NCBI RefSeq assembly: GCF_047600445.1
Contig: NZ_JASGKT010000002.1
Location: 310,001 to 374,000, forward strand
Direction of reading: 5' to 3'
Length of the DNA stretch: 64,000 nucleotides
Source: Piscinibacter sp047600445
GTDB lineage: Bacteria; Pseudomonadota; Gammaproteobacteria; Burkholderiales; Burkholderiaceae_C
The position numbers and the translations under genes are program-made. Positions 36,228 to 45,977 of the stretch are shown one piece after another (within the stretch, counting starts at the first letter, position 1; each line of letters starts with the position of its first letter). The notes under the pieces were generated by a model that saw only the letters and a program-made list of their open reading frames with translations, was not told the origin of the DNA and searched no databases.

Positions 36228-36478
36228 CTAGGGTCCAGCCCGTCCCCCCGCCAGATCGTCCAGGATCGGGCAGTCCGGCCGCTCGTCGCCGTGGCAGCAA
36301 TGCGCCAGGTGCTGCAGCGTGCGCTGCATCGCGCGCATCTCGGCTATGCGGCGTTGCAGATCATCGGCGTGCGCCAGCGCGATGCGCTTGACGTCCTTGC
36401 TGCTGCGCCGGCGGTTGCGCCACAGGCCGAGCAGGGTCTCGATCTCGGGCAGGCCGAAGCCGAGGTCGCGCGCGCGGC
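36228..36478 (-). pseudogene. truncated second copy of cueR (3' part)
   Basis: Bases 36236-36478 are identical to 43252-43494 inside the intact cueR gene and encode residues about 51-131 of it: the dimerisation helix and metal loop (CCHGDERPDC) without the DNA-binding helix-turn-helix. On the minus strand the frame continues past the repeat for two codons to TAG at 36230-36228. Upstream, at 36479, the identity stops abruptly and Rhs-locus DNA begins. The stretch 36174-36498 holds this fragment and no intact gene. Confidence 0.85.
36236..36478. repeat. 243-bp direct repeat, left copy
   Basis: Perfect match, same orientation, to 43252-43494 (distance 7016 bp). The two copies bracket the Rhs locus. 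Both lie in cueR sequence. Confidence 0.97.
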
Positions 36479-36498
36479 CACAGCCGCAGGCACCGTGC

Positions 36499-36795
36499 CT
36501 ATGGGCATTTCGGCATTTCTGCTGGCGGGGTGGTTCTCTTGCGCTCTTCGTACGCCCTCTTCAATTCTTCGATTCGCTTGGCTGCGGCGCCCCTGAACTC
36601 AAATCTGCTCGGAGTCAGCATGCGTATGGGAACGCCCTTTTCTTTCAGAATCAGTTCGTAGAGCTTTCGGTCCGAGCAGTTCTCAATTTCCGCCGTTGCG
36701 TATGACTCGAATACAGCAAGGAGATAGACCACCCAAACGACGGCGAGCACTGCAAGCGCAAAGCCGAACTTCGCCCAACCTGGGGCACGAGTCAT
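36499..36795 (-). CDS. putative immunity protein C (small membrane protein)
   Basis: 98 aa: one strong transmembrane helix near the N-terminus (FGFALAVLAVVWVVYLLAVF, about residues 10-29) and a charged C-terminal half (LYELILKEKG...KRIEELKRAYEERKR) that looks helical. No family recognised. ATG 36795 overlaps the stop of orphan Rhs tip C as ATGA, the arrangement expected for a toxin and its cognate immunity gene; a start at 36819 inside the tip gene is the alternative. The immunity role rests on position only. Confidence 0.65.
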   Translation of the reverse strand: MTRAPGWAKFGFALAVLAVVWVVYLLAVFESYATAEIENCSDRKLYELILKEKGVPIRMLTPSRFEFRGAAAKRIEELKRAYEERKRTTPPAEMPKCP

Positions 36796-37712
36796 TTGCA
36801 GCCGCACGACTTCGCCCAATTGACTAACTCTGGGGAGCGCGGCGAGCTGCGCAGCGGATCAAACGAAGCGTAACCAGCCTGCGGATACCAATAGCTCATC
36901 GTGTAGCTATTGAACTGTGCAGTTCCGTACTGCTGGCCAATCAGATTGCCTTCTCGTCCGTTGTCATTCTTCATCGGATGCATCCACCACTCCGACGAGG
37001 TAGCCTTCTTAATGATCGACTCCTTCTTGTCGTCGTCGGTACATTGATACGTCCCGGACACCTCTCGTGTCTGACCTCCCCACCATGTGTCCTTGGCCAT
37101 CAAGTCCTCCTTGGTGCCAAGAACAGCTATGCAACTACATAGCCCCCAAGGATCCGCAAAAGAGATCGGATTCCCACCCACATATGCGTAGGTATTGATC
37201 CCTCCGGCCAGCCCGATGGGATCCGGCTGCGTGTACCGCCCCGTGCTCTCGTCGTAGTACCGATTCCAGTTCTGCCACAACCCGCTCTCGGAGTCGTAGT
37301 ACTGACCCGGGAAGCCGACGTTCATTCCGCCGATGGTGTCGACGGCGATGCTGCGGTCGAAGGGCGCATTGGCGGCGCGCCACGCGATTGCTCCTGCCGC
37401 GTTCGTCAGCACCTCCGGTCGCCCGATCTGGTCGTTGTGGCTGGCATAGAACTGCCCGCCGCGCGCGATGCCCAGCAGTTCTGCGCCGATCCACACATAC
37501 GCTGTCGTGTTCGGCCCGACCTCGTACAGCAGTTCGCCGCCCGGCCCGTAGCCGTAGGCCGTGCCGGTGCCCGCCACGCCGCGGTAGACGCGCTGGTTCA
37601 GCGCGTTGTTGCGGTAGTCGCCGGTGAAGCTGCCATTGACCGTCAGGCCGGTCATCCCGTCGCCAAGTCGTAGCATCAGACGACTTGGAAATCGGCCTCT
37701 TTGCACACCCAA
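36792..37712 (-). CDS. orphan Rhs tip C with truncated core
   Basis: A displaced Rhs 3' end. From 37654 downstream it repeats the Rhs core end of the large gene (GSFTGDYRNNALNQRVYRG..., RYYDESTGRYTQPDPIGLAGG, NTYAYVGGNP), then switches to a different C-terminal domain of about 120 residues (from DPWGLCSC). That tip is hydrophilic, with KDTWWGGQTREVSG, a Cys, TDDDKKES and WWMHPMKNDNG, and ends SCGCK. No known toxin family recognised. The ORF begins before the homologous part, so it has no natural start and is probably silent until recombined into the full Rhs gene; the true initiation site, if any, is unknown. Confidence 0.75.
   Translation of the reverse strand: MGVQRGRFPSRLMLRLGDGMTGLTVNGSFTGDYRNNALNQRVYRGVAGTGTAYGYGPGGELLYEVGPNTTAYVWIGAELLGIARGGQFYASHNDQIGRPEVLTNAAGAIAWRAANAPFDRSIAVDTIGGMNVGFPGQYYDSESGLWQNWNRYYDESTGRYTQPDPIGLAGGINTYAYVGGNPISFADPWGLCSCIAVLGTKEDLMAKDTWWGGQTREVSGTYQCTDDDKKESIIKKATSSEWWMHPMKNDNGREGNLIGQQYGTAQFNSYTMSYWYPQAGYASFDPLRSSPRSPELVNWAKSCGCK
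37165..37654. repeat. Rhs core duplication, copy 2
   Basis: About 490 bp nearly identical, with scattered substitutions, to 39373-39862 in the large Rhs gene (constant offset 2208). Identity stops sharply at 37654/39862, inside the codons for TGLTVN. It is the homology block that would allow tip exchange. Confidence 0.9.
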
Positions 37713-38080
37713 GGTCGATAGCTGCAGACAAAGAAGACATACCGGTCGTTTGCTGTGAGGCTCGAATTGTCAGCATCGAGCTTCCGAAGGAACTGGACCT
37801 TTGCCGCTGCTACAACGGCGCGATGGCCTTGCTGCAAAGTTGCAGCGGACATCGAGCCCGTTACGAGGTCAAGCCTCCCGACCTTGAACCCTGCTGCCAT
37901 GTACCAGTGCAAACCAGCAACCAGCAACAAACAAAGAGCTACGCAGCCGAAGACAGCGGCCCCCATCCCATCCGCGCTGGCATTGAAGTAGAGCCAAGTT
38001 TTCCATACGGCATAGAGACCAAGAACGAAAGCCCCGCCGCCCAAGGCCGCAAACACTTTCCAACGAGTATCAGGGTTCAT
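37676..38080 (-). CDS. putative immunity protein B (membrane protein)
   Basis: 134 aa with two transmembrane helices (KVFAALGGGAFVLGLYAVWKTW and AAVFGCVALCLLLVAGLHWYM, within residues 7-65) and a soluble C-terminal part ending CKEADFQVV. ATG 38080 overlaps the stop of orphan tip B as ATGA, as in pair C. No family recognised. Two helices in the immunity candidate fit a toxin that acts on the membrane. Confidence 0.65.
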   Translation of the reverse strand: MNPDTRWKVFAALGGGAFVLGLYAVWKTWLYFNASADGMGAAVFGCVALCLLLVAGLHWYMAAGFKVGRLDLVTGSMSAATLQQGHRAVVAAAKVQFLRKLDADNSSLTANDRYVFFVCSYRPWVCKEADFQVV

Positions 38081-38607
38081 TTGCCGCATCCACATTTTGC
38101 TTCGCTCGCGCCCATTCGATTGCCGGCTAGGCCCACCGCAGCAGAGAGTCCCGACCCGGGCAGGCCTGCAGCAGCACGTTGTGCCACTTGACTTCCCATC
38201 GAGCCAGAAAACTGCGTTCCCCATGCACCAGGGGATACCACGCCTCCAAGCGCTCCGCCCAGAGCGGAACCAGCAATAGCACCCCCGTTCACCCCCGTGA
38301 AGCAGGGGTCGCCGATGCTCTGCATCTGTCCAAGAGCATTGCCAATCGCACCTGTTGCTGCACGCAATGCCGATTGCCCGAGGATTGATGAGCCAATCCA
38401 TGCGCCGGTTCCACCTACGAATACCCCGGATGCAGCACCTAGCAAAGCACCGCGCCAGACGTTCCCGCCGGTCGCTGCTGCACCTAGCCCGCCACTGATG
38501 CCGCCAATGATGCCGCCGGCAACGGCTCCCGGAATGCCAAACTCGCCCGTCGGGTCAATCAAGCTAACCGGATTCCCGCCCACATATGCGTAGGTATTGG
38601 TGAGCAA
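38077..38607 (-). CDS. orphan Rhs tip B (glycine-rich)
   Basis: 176 codons from a TTG. Only the first ~10 residues (TYAYVGGNP) belong to the Rhs core; 30 bp (38569-38598) are identical to the large gene. The tip (after IDPTGEFG) is rich in Gly/Ala with GxxxG-type spacing (AGGIIGGISGGLGAAATGG, GAIAGSALGGALGGV), has DPC in the middle and ends AKCGCGK. It resembles tip A in composition and in the IGGISG block. Such glycine-zipper sequences can insert into membranes. It lacks its own promoter and likely a real start, so it is a stored tip. Confidence 0.7.
   Translation of the reverse strand: MLTNTYAYVGGNPVSLIDPTGEFGIPGAVAGGIIGGISGGLGAAATGGNVWRGALLGAASGVFVGGTGAWIGSSILGQSALRAATGAIGNALGQMQSIGDPCFTGVNGGAIAGSALGGALGGVVSPGAWGTQFSGSMGSQVAQRAAAGLPGSGLSAAVGLAGNRMGASEAKCGCGK
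38569..38598. repeat. Rhs core-end stub
   Basis: 30 bp identical to 39376-39405 of the large Rhs gene, encoding the end of the core (TYAYVGGNP). It is the only core homology kept with tip B. Confidence 0.85.
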
Positions 38608-38611
38608 TCAA

Positions 38612-38875
38612 TCAAGGGCGACGCTTGACAAAACCGACACTCAAGAATGCGGCAACCAGCAGCACAACACCCCATATGCGCCAGGACTCTTCGACTGTTT
38701 CATGACTAGGGAATCGACCGATGGCCGCAGCCAATGCCAAGCACAATCCGCCACCAATGACATACGCAAGCCACGATCGCCCCTTCGACGTCTCACCGCC
38801 TGGGCGACGCAAGTATCGAAGCGTTCCGCCAGCGACGATACCGAACAGCGAATGGAGCAGAAGATAGGTCAACAT
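38612..38875 (-). CDS. putative immunity protein A (membrane protein)
   Basis: 87 aa with three hydrophobic segments (YLLLHSLFGIVAGG, AYVIGGGLCLALAAAIG, WGVVLLVAAFLSVGFV) and short charged loops. It begins 10 bp after the stop of the large Rhs gene behind a strong GAGGAAGG site. Its stop is 12 bp before the core-end stub of tip B. No family recognised; its place directly behind the Rhs tip makes it the immunity candidate for tip A. Confidence 0.65.
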   Translation of the reverse strand: MLTYLLLHSLFGIVAGGTLRYLRRPGGETSKGRSWLAYVIGGGLCLALAAAIGRFPSHETVEESWRIWGVVLLVAAFLSVGFVKRRP

Positions 38876-38885
38876 CTACCTTCCT

Positions 38886-41800
38886 CTACCTGCCGCAGGT
38901 ACAACTACCACTACCGCCGGAGGAACGGACACCCCCGGCATTGGAGGGCATCCCAAGGTTGAGTGCAGCACTCGTGGCAATTGCGGCGGTAGTGCCGACA
39001 CCTTGGCTGGTCACGCTGGCCAAACCGATGCCAGTGCTCATTGCGGTCAGGTTGCCTACGCCACCGCTGATTCCGCCGACAACTCCTTGAGCGACCACCT
39101 GTCTCCCGCTGAAGGAGCCACCACTCACGAGTTGACCTGCCGCGTTCCCTGCTCCCCCGGCCAAAGCATTTCGCGCAGCCGCTGCGAAGATCGTCCCTCC
39201 AACCGGCACCGCAGCGGAGGCCGCTCCGACTGCAGCACCAACCGCCGCACCTTGAAGCAAACTGCCACCCGTCGCACAAGGATCGTTCAAGGCTCCTATT
39301 AAGCCGGAGATTCCACCGATCACTCCGCCCACAACGATGTGTGCGAACTGACCATCAGGGTCTACATAACTAATCGGATTCCCGCCCACATATGCGTAGG
39401 TATTGATCCCGCCCGCGAGTCCAATGGGATCCGACTGCGTATAACGCCCAATGCTCGCGTCGTAGTACCGATGCCAGTTCTGCCATAACCCGCTCTCGGA
39501 GTCGTAGTACTGACCTGGGAAGCCGACGTTCATTCCGCCGATGGTGTCGACGGCGATGCTGCGGTCGAAGGGCGCATTGGCGGCGCGCCACGCGATTGTT
39601 CCTGCCGCGTTCGTCAGCACCTCCGGTCGCCCGATCTGGTCGTTGTGGCTGGCATAGAACTGCCCGCCGCGCGCGATGCCCAGCAGTTCTGCGCCGATCC
39701 ACACATACGCTGTCGTGTTCGGCCCGACCTCGTACAGCAGTTCGCCGCCCGGCCCGTAGCCGTAGGCCGTGCCGGTGCCCGCCACGCCGCGGTAGACGCG
39801 CTGGTTCAGCGCGTTGTTGCGGTAGTCGCCGGTGAAGCTGCCGTTGACCGTCAGGCCGGTCAGCCGGTCGAAGGCGTCGTAGGCGTAGCTGCGCGAGCCG
39901 TCGCTGCGGCTCTCGGTTGTCAGGTTGCCCGCCGCGTCGTAGCCGAACGAGCGCGTCAAGCCTGGGCTGGTCCATGCGCTCAGGCGATTGCTTCCTGGAT
40001 CCCGGGTGATGCCATAGGTCACGCCTTGGCGAAAGTGTGATTTGCGGTTGCCGTTCGTGTTGTAGCCGAAAGCCTGAGCGTCAGTCCCGGCAACCCAACC
40101 CAGTCGACCGGTCTGGTCGTACCCATAAGAAGCGCTCAGATCAGGGTAGAAGGCGTCGCTGCGCGAGTCGATTTTGTCTATGTTGCTGTAGCCGAGGCTC
40201 ACGTTCTGCGCGCCGCCGCCGGTCAGTTGCGCGACCCGACCGTCGCTGTCGAGTGTGATCAGGCGCGGAAGGTTGTTGCCGAAGCGCCAAGCGTAGCGCC
40301 AACCGCCCGCAGGTTGGTAGAGGAACGAGTCGGCGAGCGTGGACCAGGCGCCGCCGAGATTGCTGTAAACCCCGCTGAGCTGCCCGTAGCCGTCGTAACC
40401 GAAGCTCAGACTCAGCCCTGTGGGGTAGCTCATCGACACCAGGCGTCCGGCCGTGTCATAGGCCCAGCCCGTACTGAACGTATTGCCGTAGACGTTGGTG
40501 ACCTGCTGTATCAGTTCTCCGGCTGCGCTGTACGCGTAGGTGGTCTGCCCAGTCGCGTCGTTCAGCCGCGTTAACCGCCCCTTGCCATAGGCGCCCTCAT
40601 CGTAGGTGCGGCTTTCCGTGACGCCCCCTGACGTTCTGGACGTCGGGCGGTTCAAAGCATCGTAGGTATAGGCGATCACCTTGCCGTTCGCACGCGATTC
40701 GCTTGCCAGGCGACCTCCGGCGTCGTAGTCGAAGGTCGTGGTGCCCGTGTCCGGGCTGATCTGTGTAGTGACATCTCCGAAGCCGTTGTACCTATATTCG
40801 GTGACCAGCCCTCGGGGGTCGGTAACCTTCCACAGATTGCCGTCGGCGTCATACGTGTACACAGTCGCCCCGTCGATGCCGGTCGACGTCGTCGCGATGC
40901 GATCAAGCTCGTCGTAGGTGTAGGTTGTGAGGTGGCCTCTTGCGTTCTTCACGCTGGTGATATTGCCGTTGTTGTCGTAGCCATAGGTGAGCAACTGACC
41001 ACTGTTTCCGGGCCGTTGCAGAAGGCGCCCGAGGCTGTCGCTGATCTGGCTGGCATAGAAGCTGCCGCCGGCCGTCGCGACCGGCGTGGAGCCGGACAAG
41101 CCCGGCACATGCCGGGCCGACGCGACGCTCGTGCTGCGGGTCGGAACGTCCAGCCCGAGGCTGACGGCTTCGCCGGCGAAGCTGACGGAAACGAGCCGCC
41201 CCGCGCTGTTGTAGTTGTAGCCCACGGCGCCGTAGCCGCTGGCCTGTACCGAGAGCGGCAGGTTCCACCCGTTGTAGGTGGAAGTGACGCTGCGGCTGCC
41301 GTTGGGCAGTCCGGTGGCGGTGGAGATGACGTTGCCGCGCGCATCGTAGGCGAGCGTCGTGACGACACCGTTCGGGTCGATGACCATCCGTGGCTGGCCG
41401 TAGCCGTTGTGATCGCCGAAGGTCGTCGTGTGGCCTGCGGCGTTGACGATCGAGCTCACGTAGCCGGACGAGCCGTAGTTGACGACGGTGGTCGCAGTGG
41501 CCGAGCCCAGATTGACGGTCGTGGTCTTCGAGGCCAGGACGTTGTTGGAGTGATCGGTGTAGGCGATCGTCTGGCTGCGCACCTTGCCGGTTCGCAGATC
41601 GGTAACGCTGATTCCCGTGACGCGCCACTTGGCGTCGTAGGTATAGGCGGTCTTGCGGAAGGCGCTGCCGTTGCCACCCCAGACATAGGCTTCGGCCAGT
41701 TGCGAGCCGGCGCCCCACACATAGGTTTCACGAAAGGCTTGACCGGTTGAGGATGCACGGATGCGCTGTGTGAGCTGGCCGTTGGCGTTGTAGGTAAGGT

Positions 41801-42911
41801 CGGTTTTGGTGCCGCGCCAATCAAGTGTGTAGTCGATGAAGCCATTGGCGTCATAGACTTTGCTAGCGGCGGCCGACGGGCAGGTGCTGGTGGCCGAGCG
41901 GCTCACGGCTGTCAGCCGCTTGAAGCTGCTGGTGACTGCCTGGAAGGTGTAGCTGGTGGGTTGGCCAAGCTCATCTGTCACCGTTGTGACATTGCTGCCG
42001 TAGACGAAAGTGGACACGTCTTCGCCGTTGTCCTTGCCGCTGCTGACGACGCGGCGAGACGAGTCGTAGGCATAGCGAGTGGAGCGCACGCCGTCGATCG
42101 AGATGCCGGTCAGCAAGGTGGCGTCGCCGCTGTGCTCGTAGTGGTAGGTGCGCGCGCCAGGGGTTCCCGCTGGCGGCGTCACCTGCGAGAGCAGTCCAGT
42201 CGCGTTGTAGGCGTAACTCCAGACGCGGCTGTTTGGATCGGTGACGGTGATGACGCGGCCGCTCGACCAGCCGAATGTGACACTGCGTCCCGATCGGTGC
42301 ACGACGGAGGCGAGCTCTCCATTCGCGTTGTAGTTGTACGTGAAGAGGGTTTGGCCGTCTTGCAGAACGTCGACGAGCCTGCCCGTCCCCACGAGGCCCG
42401 TCCATGTGGTGTTGTAGCGATAGGTTTTGTTGTCAATGACGACGGTGATGTATCCGCCCGCATTCGTCACATAGCCCCAGGTCGTGCCGTCGCTGGATGT
42501 GCCGTTGGGTCGGTAGACGCCGTTGTGCTGGGTGTATGACTTCTGCGTTCCATCGGGCAGCGCAAATGTCACCCCCACCATCGGGTTCGCACAATTGGGC
42601 GGAGATGTCGGAGGGCAGGGGCCTCTCAGAAGGCTGAGCTTTGGGGCTTCCAGCGAAGAGGACCAGCCCAACCCAAACTGACCGGAAAATGTGCTGCTGG
42701 ATCGGTATGTTCTCGTGAAAGCCAGCCCTGCGTCGGTGAAGTCCTTGAAGTCTTCTTCCGGTTGGACTTTTTCGCCTGTGGCAATGATGACTGGATTGCC
42801 CGCCGTCGGCGACTTGTCGCACGGATCGGATGGCGCATTGACGGTGCTGTCCGGCGCGCTGCGTGGGGCGCCCCCCGGGGGCCAGAAGGCCCCCGCGGAT
42901 ACCCGGGCCAC
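38886..42911 (-). CDS. Rhs/YD-repeat polymorphic toxin, main body with tip A
   Basis: A 1341-codon frame. A DUF6531-like start (NPVIIATGEKVQPEEDF) is followed by dozens of YD repeats (e.g. YTYDELDRI, YDADGNLWKVTDPRG, YDAFDRLTG) that build the toxin-enclosing shell, then the RHS core end (RYYDASIGRYTQSDPIGLAGG...NTYAYVGGNP). Tip A (about residues 1170-1341, from DPDGQFAHIV) is Gly/Ala-rich, with IGGISGLIG and GGISGGVG blocks, and ends SCTCGR. The signal peptide is in a different frame upstream (see 42870-43129), so the body as it stands may not be translated from its proper start. No T6SS, PAAR or VgrG gene is nearby. Confidence 0.88.
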   Translation of the reverse strand: MARVSAGAFWPPGGAPRSAPDSTVNAPSDPCDKSPTAGNPVIIATGEKVQPEEDFKDFTDAGLAFTRTYRSSSTFSGQFGLGWSSSLEAPKLSLLRGPCPPTSPPNCANPMVGVTFALPDGTQKSYTQHNGVYRPNGTSSDGTTWGYVTNAGGYITVVIDNKTYRYNTTWTGLVGTGRLVDVLQDGQTLFTYNYNANGELASVVHRSGRSVTFGWSSGRVITVTDPNSRVWSYAYNATGLLSQVTPPAGTPGARTYHYEHSGDATLLTGISIDGVRSTRYAYDSSRRVVSSGKDNGEDVSTFVYGSNVTTVTDELGQPTSYTFQAVTSSFKRLTAVSRSATSTCPSAAASKVYDANGFIDYTLDWRGTKTDLTYNANGQLTQRIRASSTGQAFRETYVWGAGSQLAEAYVWGGNGSAFRKTAYTYDAKWRVTGISVTDLRTGKVRSQTIAYTDHSNNVLASKTTTVNLGSATATTVVNYGSSGYVSSIVNAAGHTTTFGDHNGYGQPRMVIDPNGVVTTLAYDARGNVISTATGLPNGSRSVTSTYNGWNLPLSVQASGYGAVGYNYNSAGRLVSVSFAGEAVSLGLDVPTRSTSVASARHVPGLSGSTPVATAGGSFYASQISDSLGRLLQRPGNSGQLLTYGYDNNGNITSVKNARGHLTTYTYDELDRIATTSTGIDGATVYTYDADGNLWKVTDPRGLVTEYRYNGFGDVTTQISPDTGTTTFDYDAGGRLASESRANGKVIAYTYDALNRPTSRTSGGVTESRTYDEGAYGKGRLTRLNDATGQTTYAYSAAGELIQQVTNVYGNTFSTGWAYDTAGRLVSMSYPTGLSLSFGYDGYGQLSGVYSNLGGAWSTLADSFLYQPAGGWRYAWRFGNNLPRLITLDSDGRVAQLTGGGAQNVSLGYSNIDKIDSRSDAFYPDLSASYGYDQTGRLGWVAGTDAQAFGYNTNGNRKSHFRQGVTYGITRDPGSNRLSAWTSPGLTRSFGYDAAGNLTTESRSDGSRSYAYDAFDRLTGLTVNGSFTGDYRNNALNQRVYRGVAGTGTAYGYGPGGELLYEVGPNTTAYVWIGAELLGIARGGQFYASHNDQIGRPEVLTNAAGTIAWRAANAPFDRSIAVDTIGGMNVGFPGQYYDSESGLWQNWHRYYDASIGRYTQSDPIGLAGGINTYAYVGGNPISYVDPDGQFAHIVVGGVIGGISGLIGALNDPCATGGSLLQGAAVGAAVGAASAAVPVGGTIFAAAARNALAGGAGNAAGQLVSGGSFSGRQVVAQGVVGGISGGVGNLTAMSTGIGLASVTSQGVGTTAAIATSAALNLGMPSNAGGVRSSGGSGSCTCGR
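39373..39862. repeat. Rhs core duplication, copy 1
   Basis: Counterpart of 37165-37654; lies in the core end of the large Rhs gene just before tip A. Confidence 0.9.
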
Positions 42912-43129
42912 TGTGGTCCCCAGGACGACTCATCGTCGTTCAGGCGCGTGTCCCGGACTTCCACGCACAGGTGTCTCCAATGAGGGTCGAATAGCTCACA
43001 CGAGTTGGATCGAGCCAGAGCGGTATCCGGGAGCAATGCTCCAACACAGACCATGAAATAGAGAAGGAGTGCCTCGATGATGCGAGGCTGCAACCGATAT
43101 CCCTTCACAGGGCCCTCCAGTGCGTTCAC
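42870..43129 (-). CDS. Rhs N-terminal leader, out of frame with the body
   Basis: From GTG 43129 the frame encodes a Sec-type signal (RIIEALLLYFMVCVGALLPDTALA) and a short mature segment (ELFDPHWRHLCVEVRDTRLNDDESSWGPQWPGYPRG). At the tract C5-G6 (42881-42871 on the minus strand) the Rhs body continues in the -1 frame: AFWPPGGAPRSAPDS... then DUF6531. One extra base in the tract, or a -1 ribosomal shift, would join them into one secreted protein of about 1410 residues. The frame itself stays open to 42626 but without Rhs features. Start codon uncertain; the ribosome site before GTG is weak. Confidence 0.65.
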
Positions 43130-43210
43130 CTGTTATTGGCTTGCGCACTTGCAGCGCTGGCTGAGCGCCCAGTCTACCGAGGGCCTGGACTTAAATGCAA
43201 GTAATTCTCA

Positions 43211-43641
43211 TCAAGATGGGAGCTTGCCGGCGATTGCAGCCTCGGCCGTGTCAGCCCGTCCCCCCGCCAGATCGTCCAGGATCGGGCAGTCCGGCCGCTC
43301 GTCGCCGTGGCAGCAATGCGCCAGGTGCTGCAGCGTGCGCTGCATCGCGCGCATCTCGGCTATGCGGCGTTGCAGATCATCGGCGTGCGCCAGCGCGATG
43401 CGCTTGACGTCCTTGCTGCTGCGCCGGCGGTTGCGCCACAGGCCGAGCAGGGTCTCGATCTCGGGCAGGCCGAAGCCGAGGTCGCGCGCGCGGCGGATGA
43501 AGCGCAGCGTGTGCACCGTGGCCTCGTCGTACTGCCGATAGCCGGCTTCGCTGCGCGGCACCGCCGGCAGCAGGCCGAGCGATTCGTAGTGGCGGATCAT
43601 CTTGGCCGACACCGCCGACTGCCTGGCCGCTTCGCCGATGT

Positions 43642-43645
<4 letters not shown>
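43211..43645 (-). CDS. cueR: MerR-family copper-responsive regulator CueR
   Basis: A 144-aa MerR regulator: winged helix MNIGEAARQSAVSAKMIRHYESLGLL at the N-terminus, a dimerisation helix and the CueR-type metal loop CCHGDERPDC, whose Cys pair binds Cu(I). It activates copA and copZ by unwinding 19-bp-spacer promoters. ATG 43645 overlaps the copA stop by ATGA. The last 14 residues (DTAEAAIAGKLPS) lie outside the 243-bp repeat and differ from the end of the left copy, so this gene has probably been given a new 3' tail by the rearrangement that placed the Rhs locus here. Confidence 0.92.
43252..43494. repeat. 243-bp direct repeat, right copy
   Basis: Identical to 36236-36478. Lies wholly inside intact cueR. 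Confidence 0.97.
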
Positions 43646-45864
<2,219 letters not shown>

Positions 45865-45871
45865 GCTGTCC

Positions 45872-45902
45872 AGTCTGTACCTTGACATCATGTCAGGGTC
45901 AA
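45872..45902 (-). promoter_or_regulatory. CueR-type promoter of copA
   Basis: TTGACC (45902-45897) and CAGACT (45877-45872) are separated by 19 bp, the long spacer typical of MerR-family targets. The spacer region contains the dyad CTTGAC...GTCAAG (read on the plus strand 45881-45903). Confidence 0.7.
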
Positions 45903-45914
45903 GCAGGGACTGAC

Positions 45915-45945
45915 TTGACCTTGCCACGATGTCAGGGTTCATCAT
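45915..45945 (+). promoter_or_regulatory. CueR-type promoter of copZ
   Basis: TTGACC (45915-45920), 19-bp spacer, CATCAT (45940-45945). Mirrors the copA promoter in hexamer and spacing, and both share the ATGTCAGGGT block. Confidence 0.65.
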
Positions 45946-45977
45946 CGCGCCATTCCCGCAACCCGACGGAGCCCACG

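Noticed and set aside
36291..36596. Plus-strand open frame over the cueR fragment, repeated at 43307-43780
   Set aside because: It is the antisense shadow of cueR; the matching peptides only reflect the 243-bp repeat.
40000..42700. Many short similar segments, possible CRISPR or tandem repeat
   Set aside because: They are YD repeats of the Rhs shell, variable in spacing and in frame with the protein; no CRISPR repeat-spacer pattern.
42626..42869. Continuation of the Rhs leader frame past the C/G tract
   Set aside because: The residues lose Rhs character while the -1 frame carries the conserved DUF6531 start, so only the part before the tract is taken as coding.
31958..43251. Transposon or integrative element
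   Set aside because: No transposase, integrase, terminal inverted repeat or tRNA-end duplication found; only the cueR direct repeat supports an insertion.
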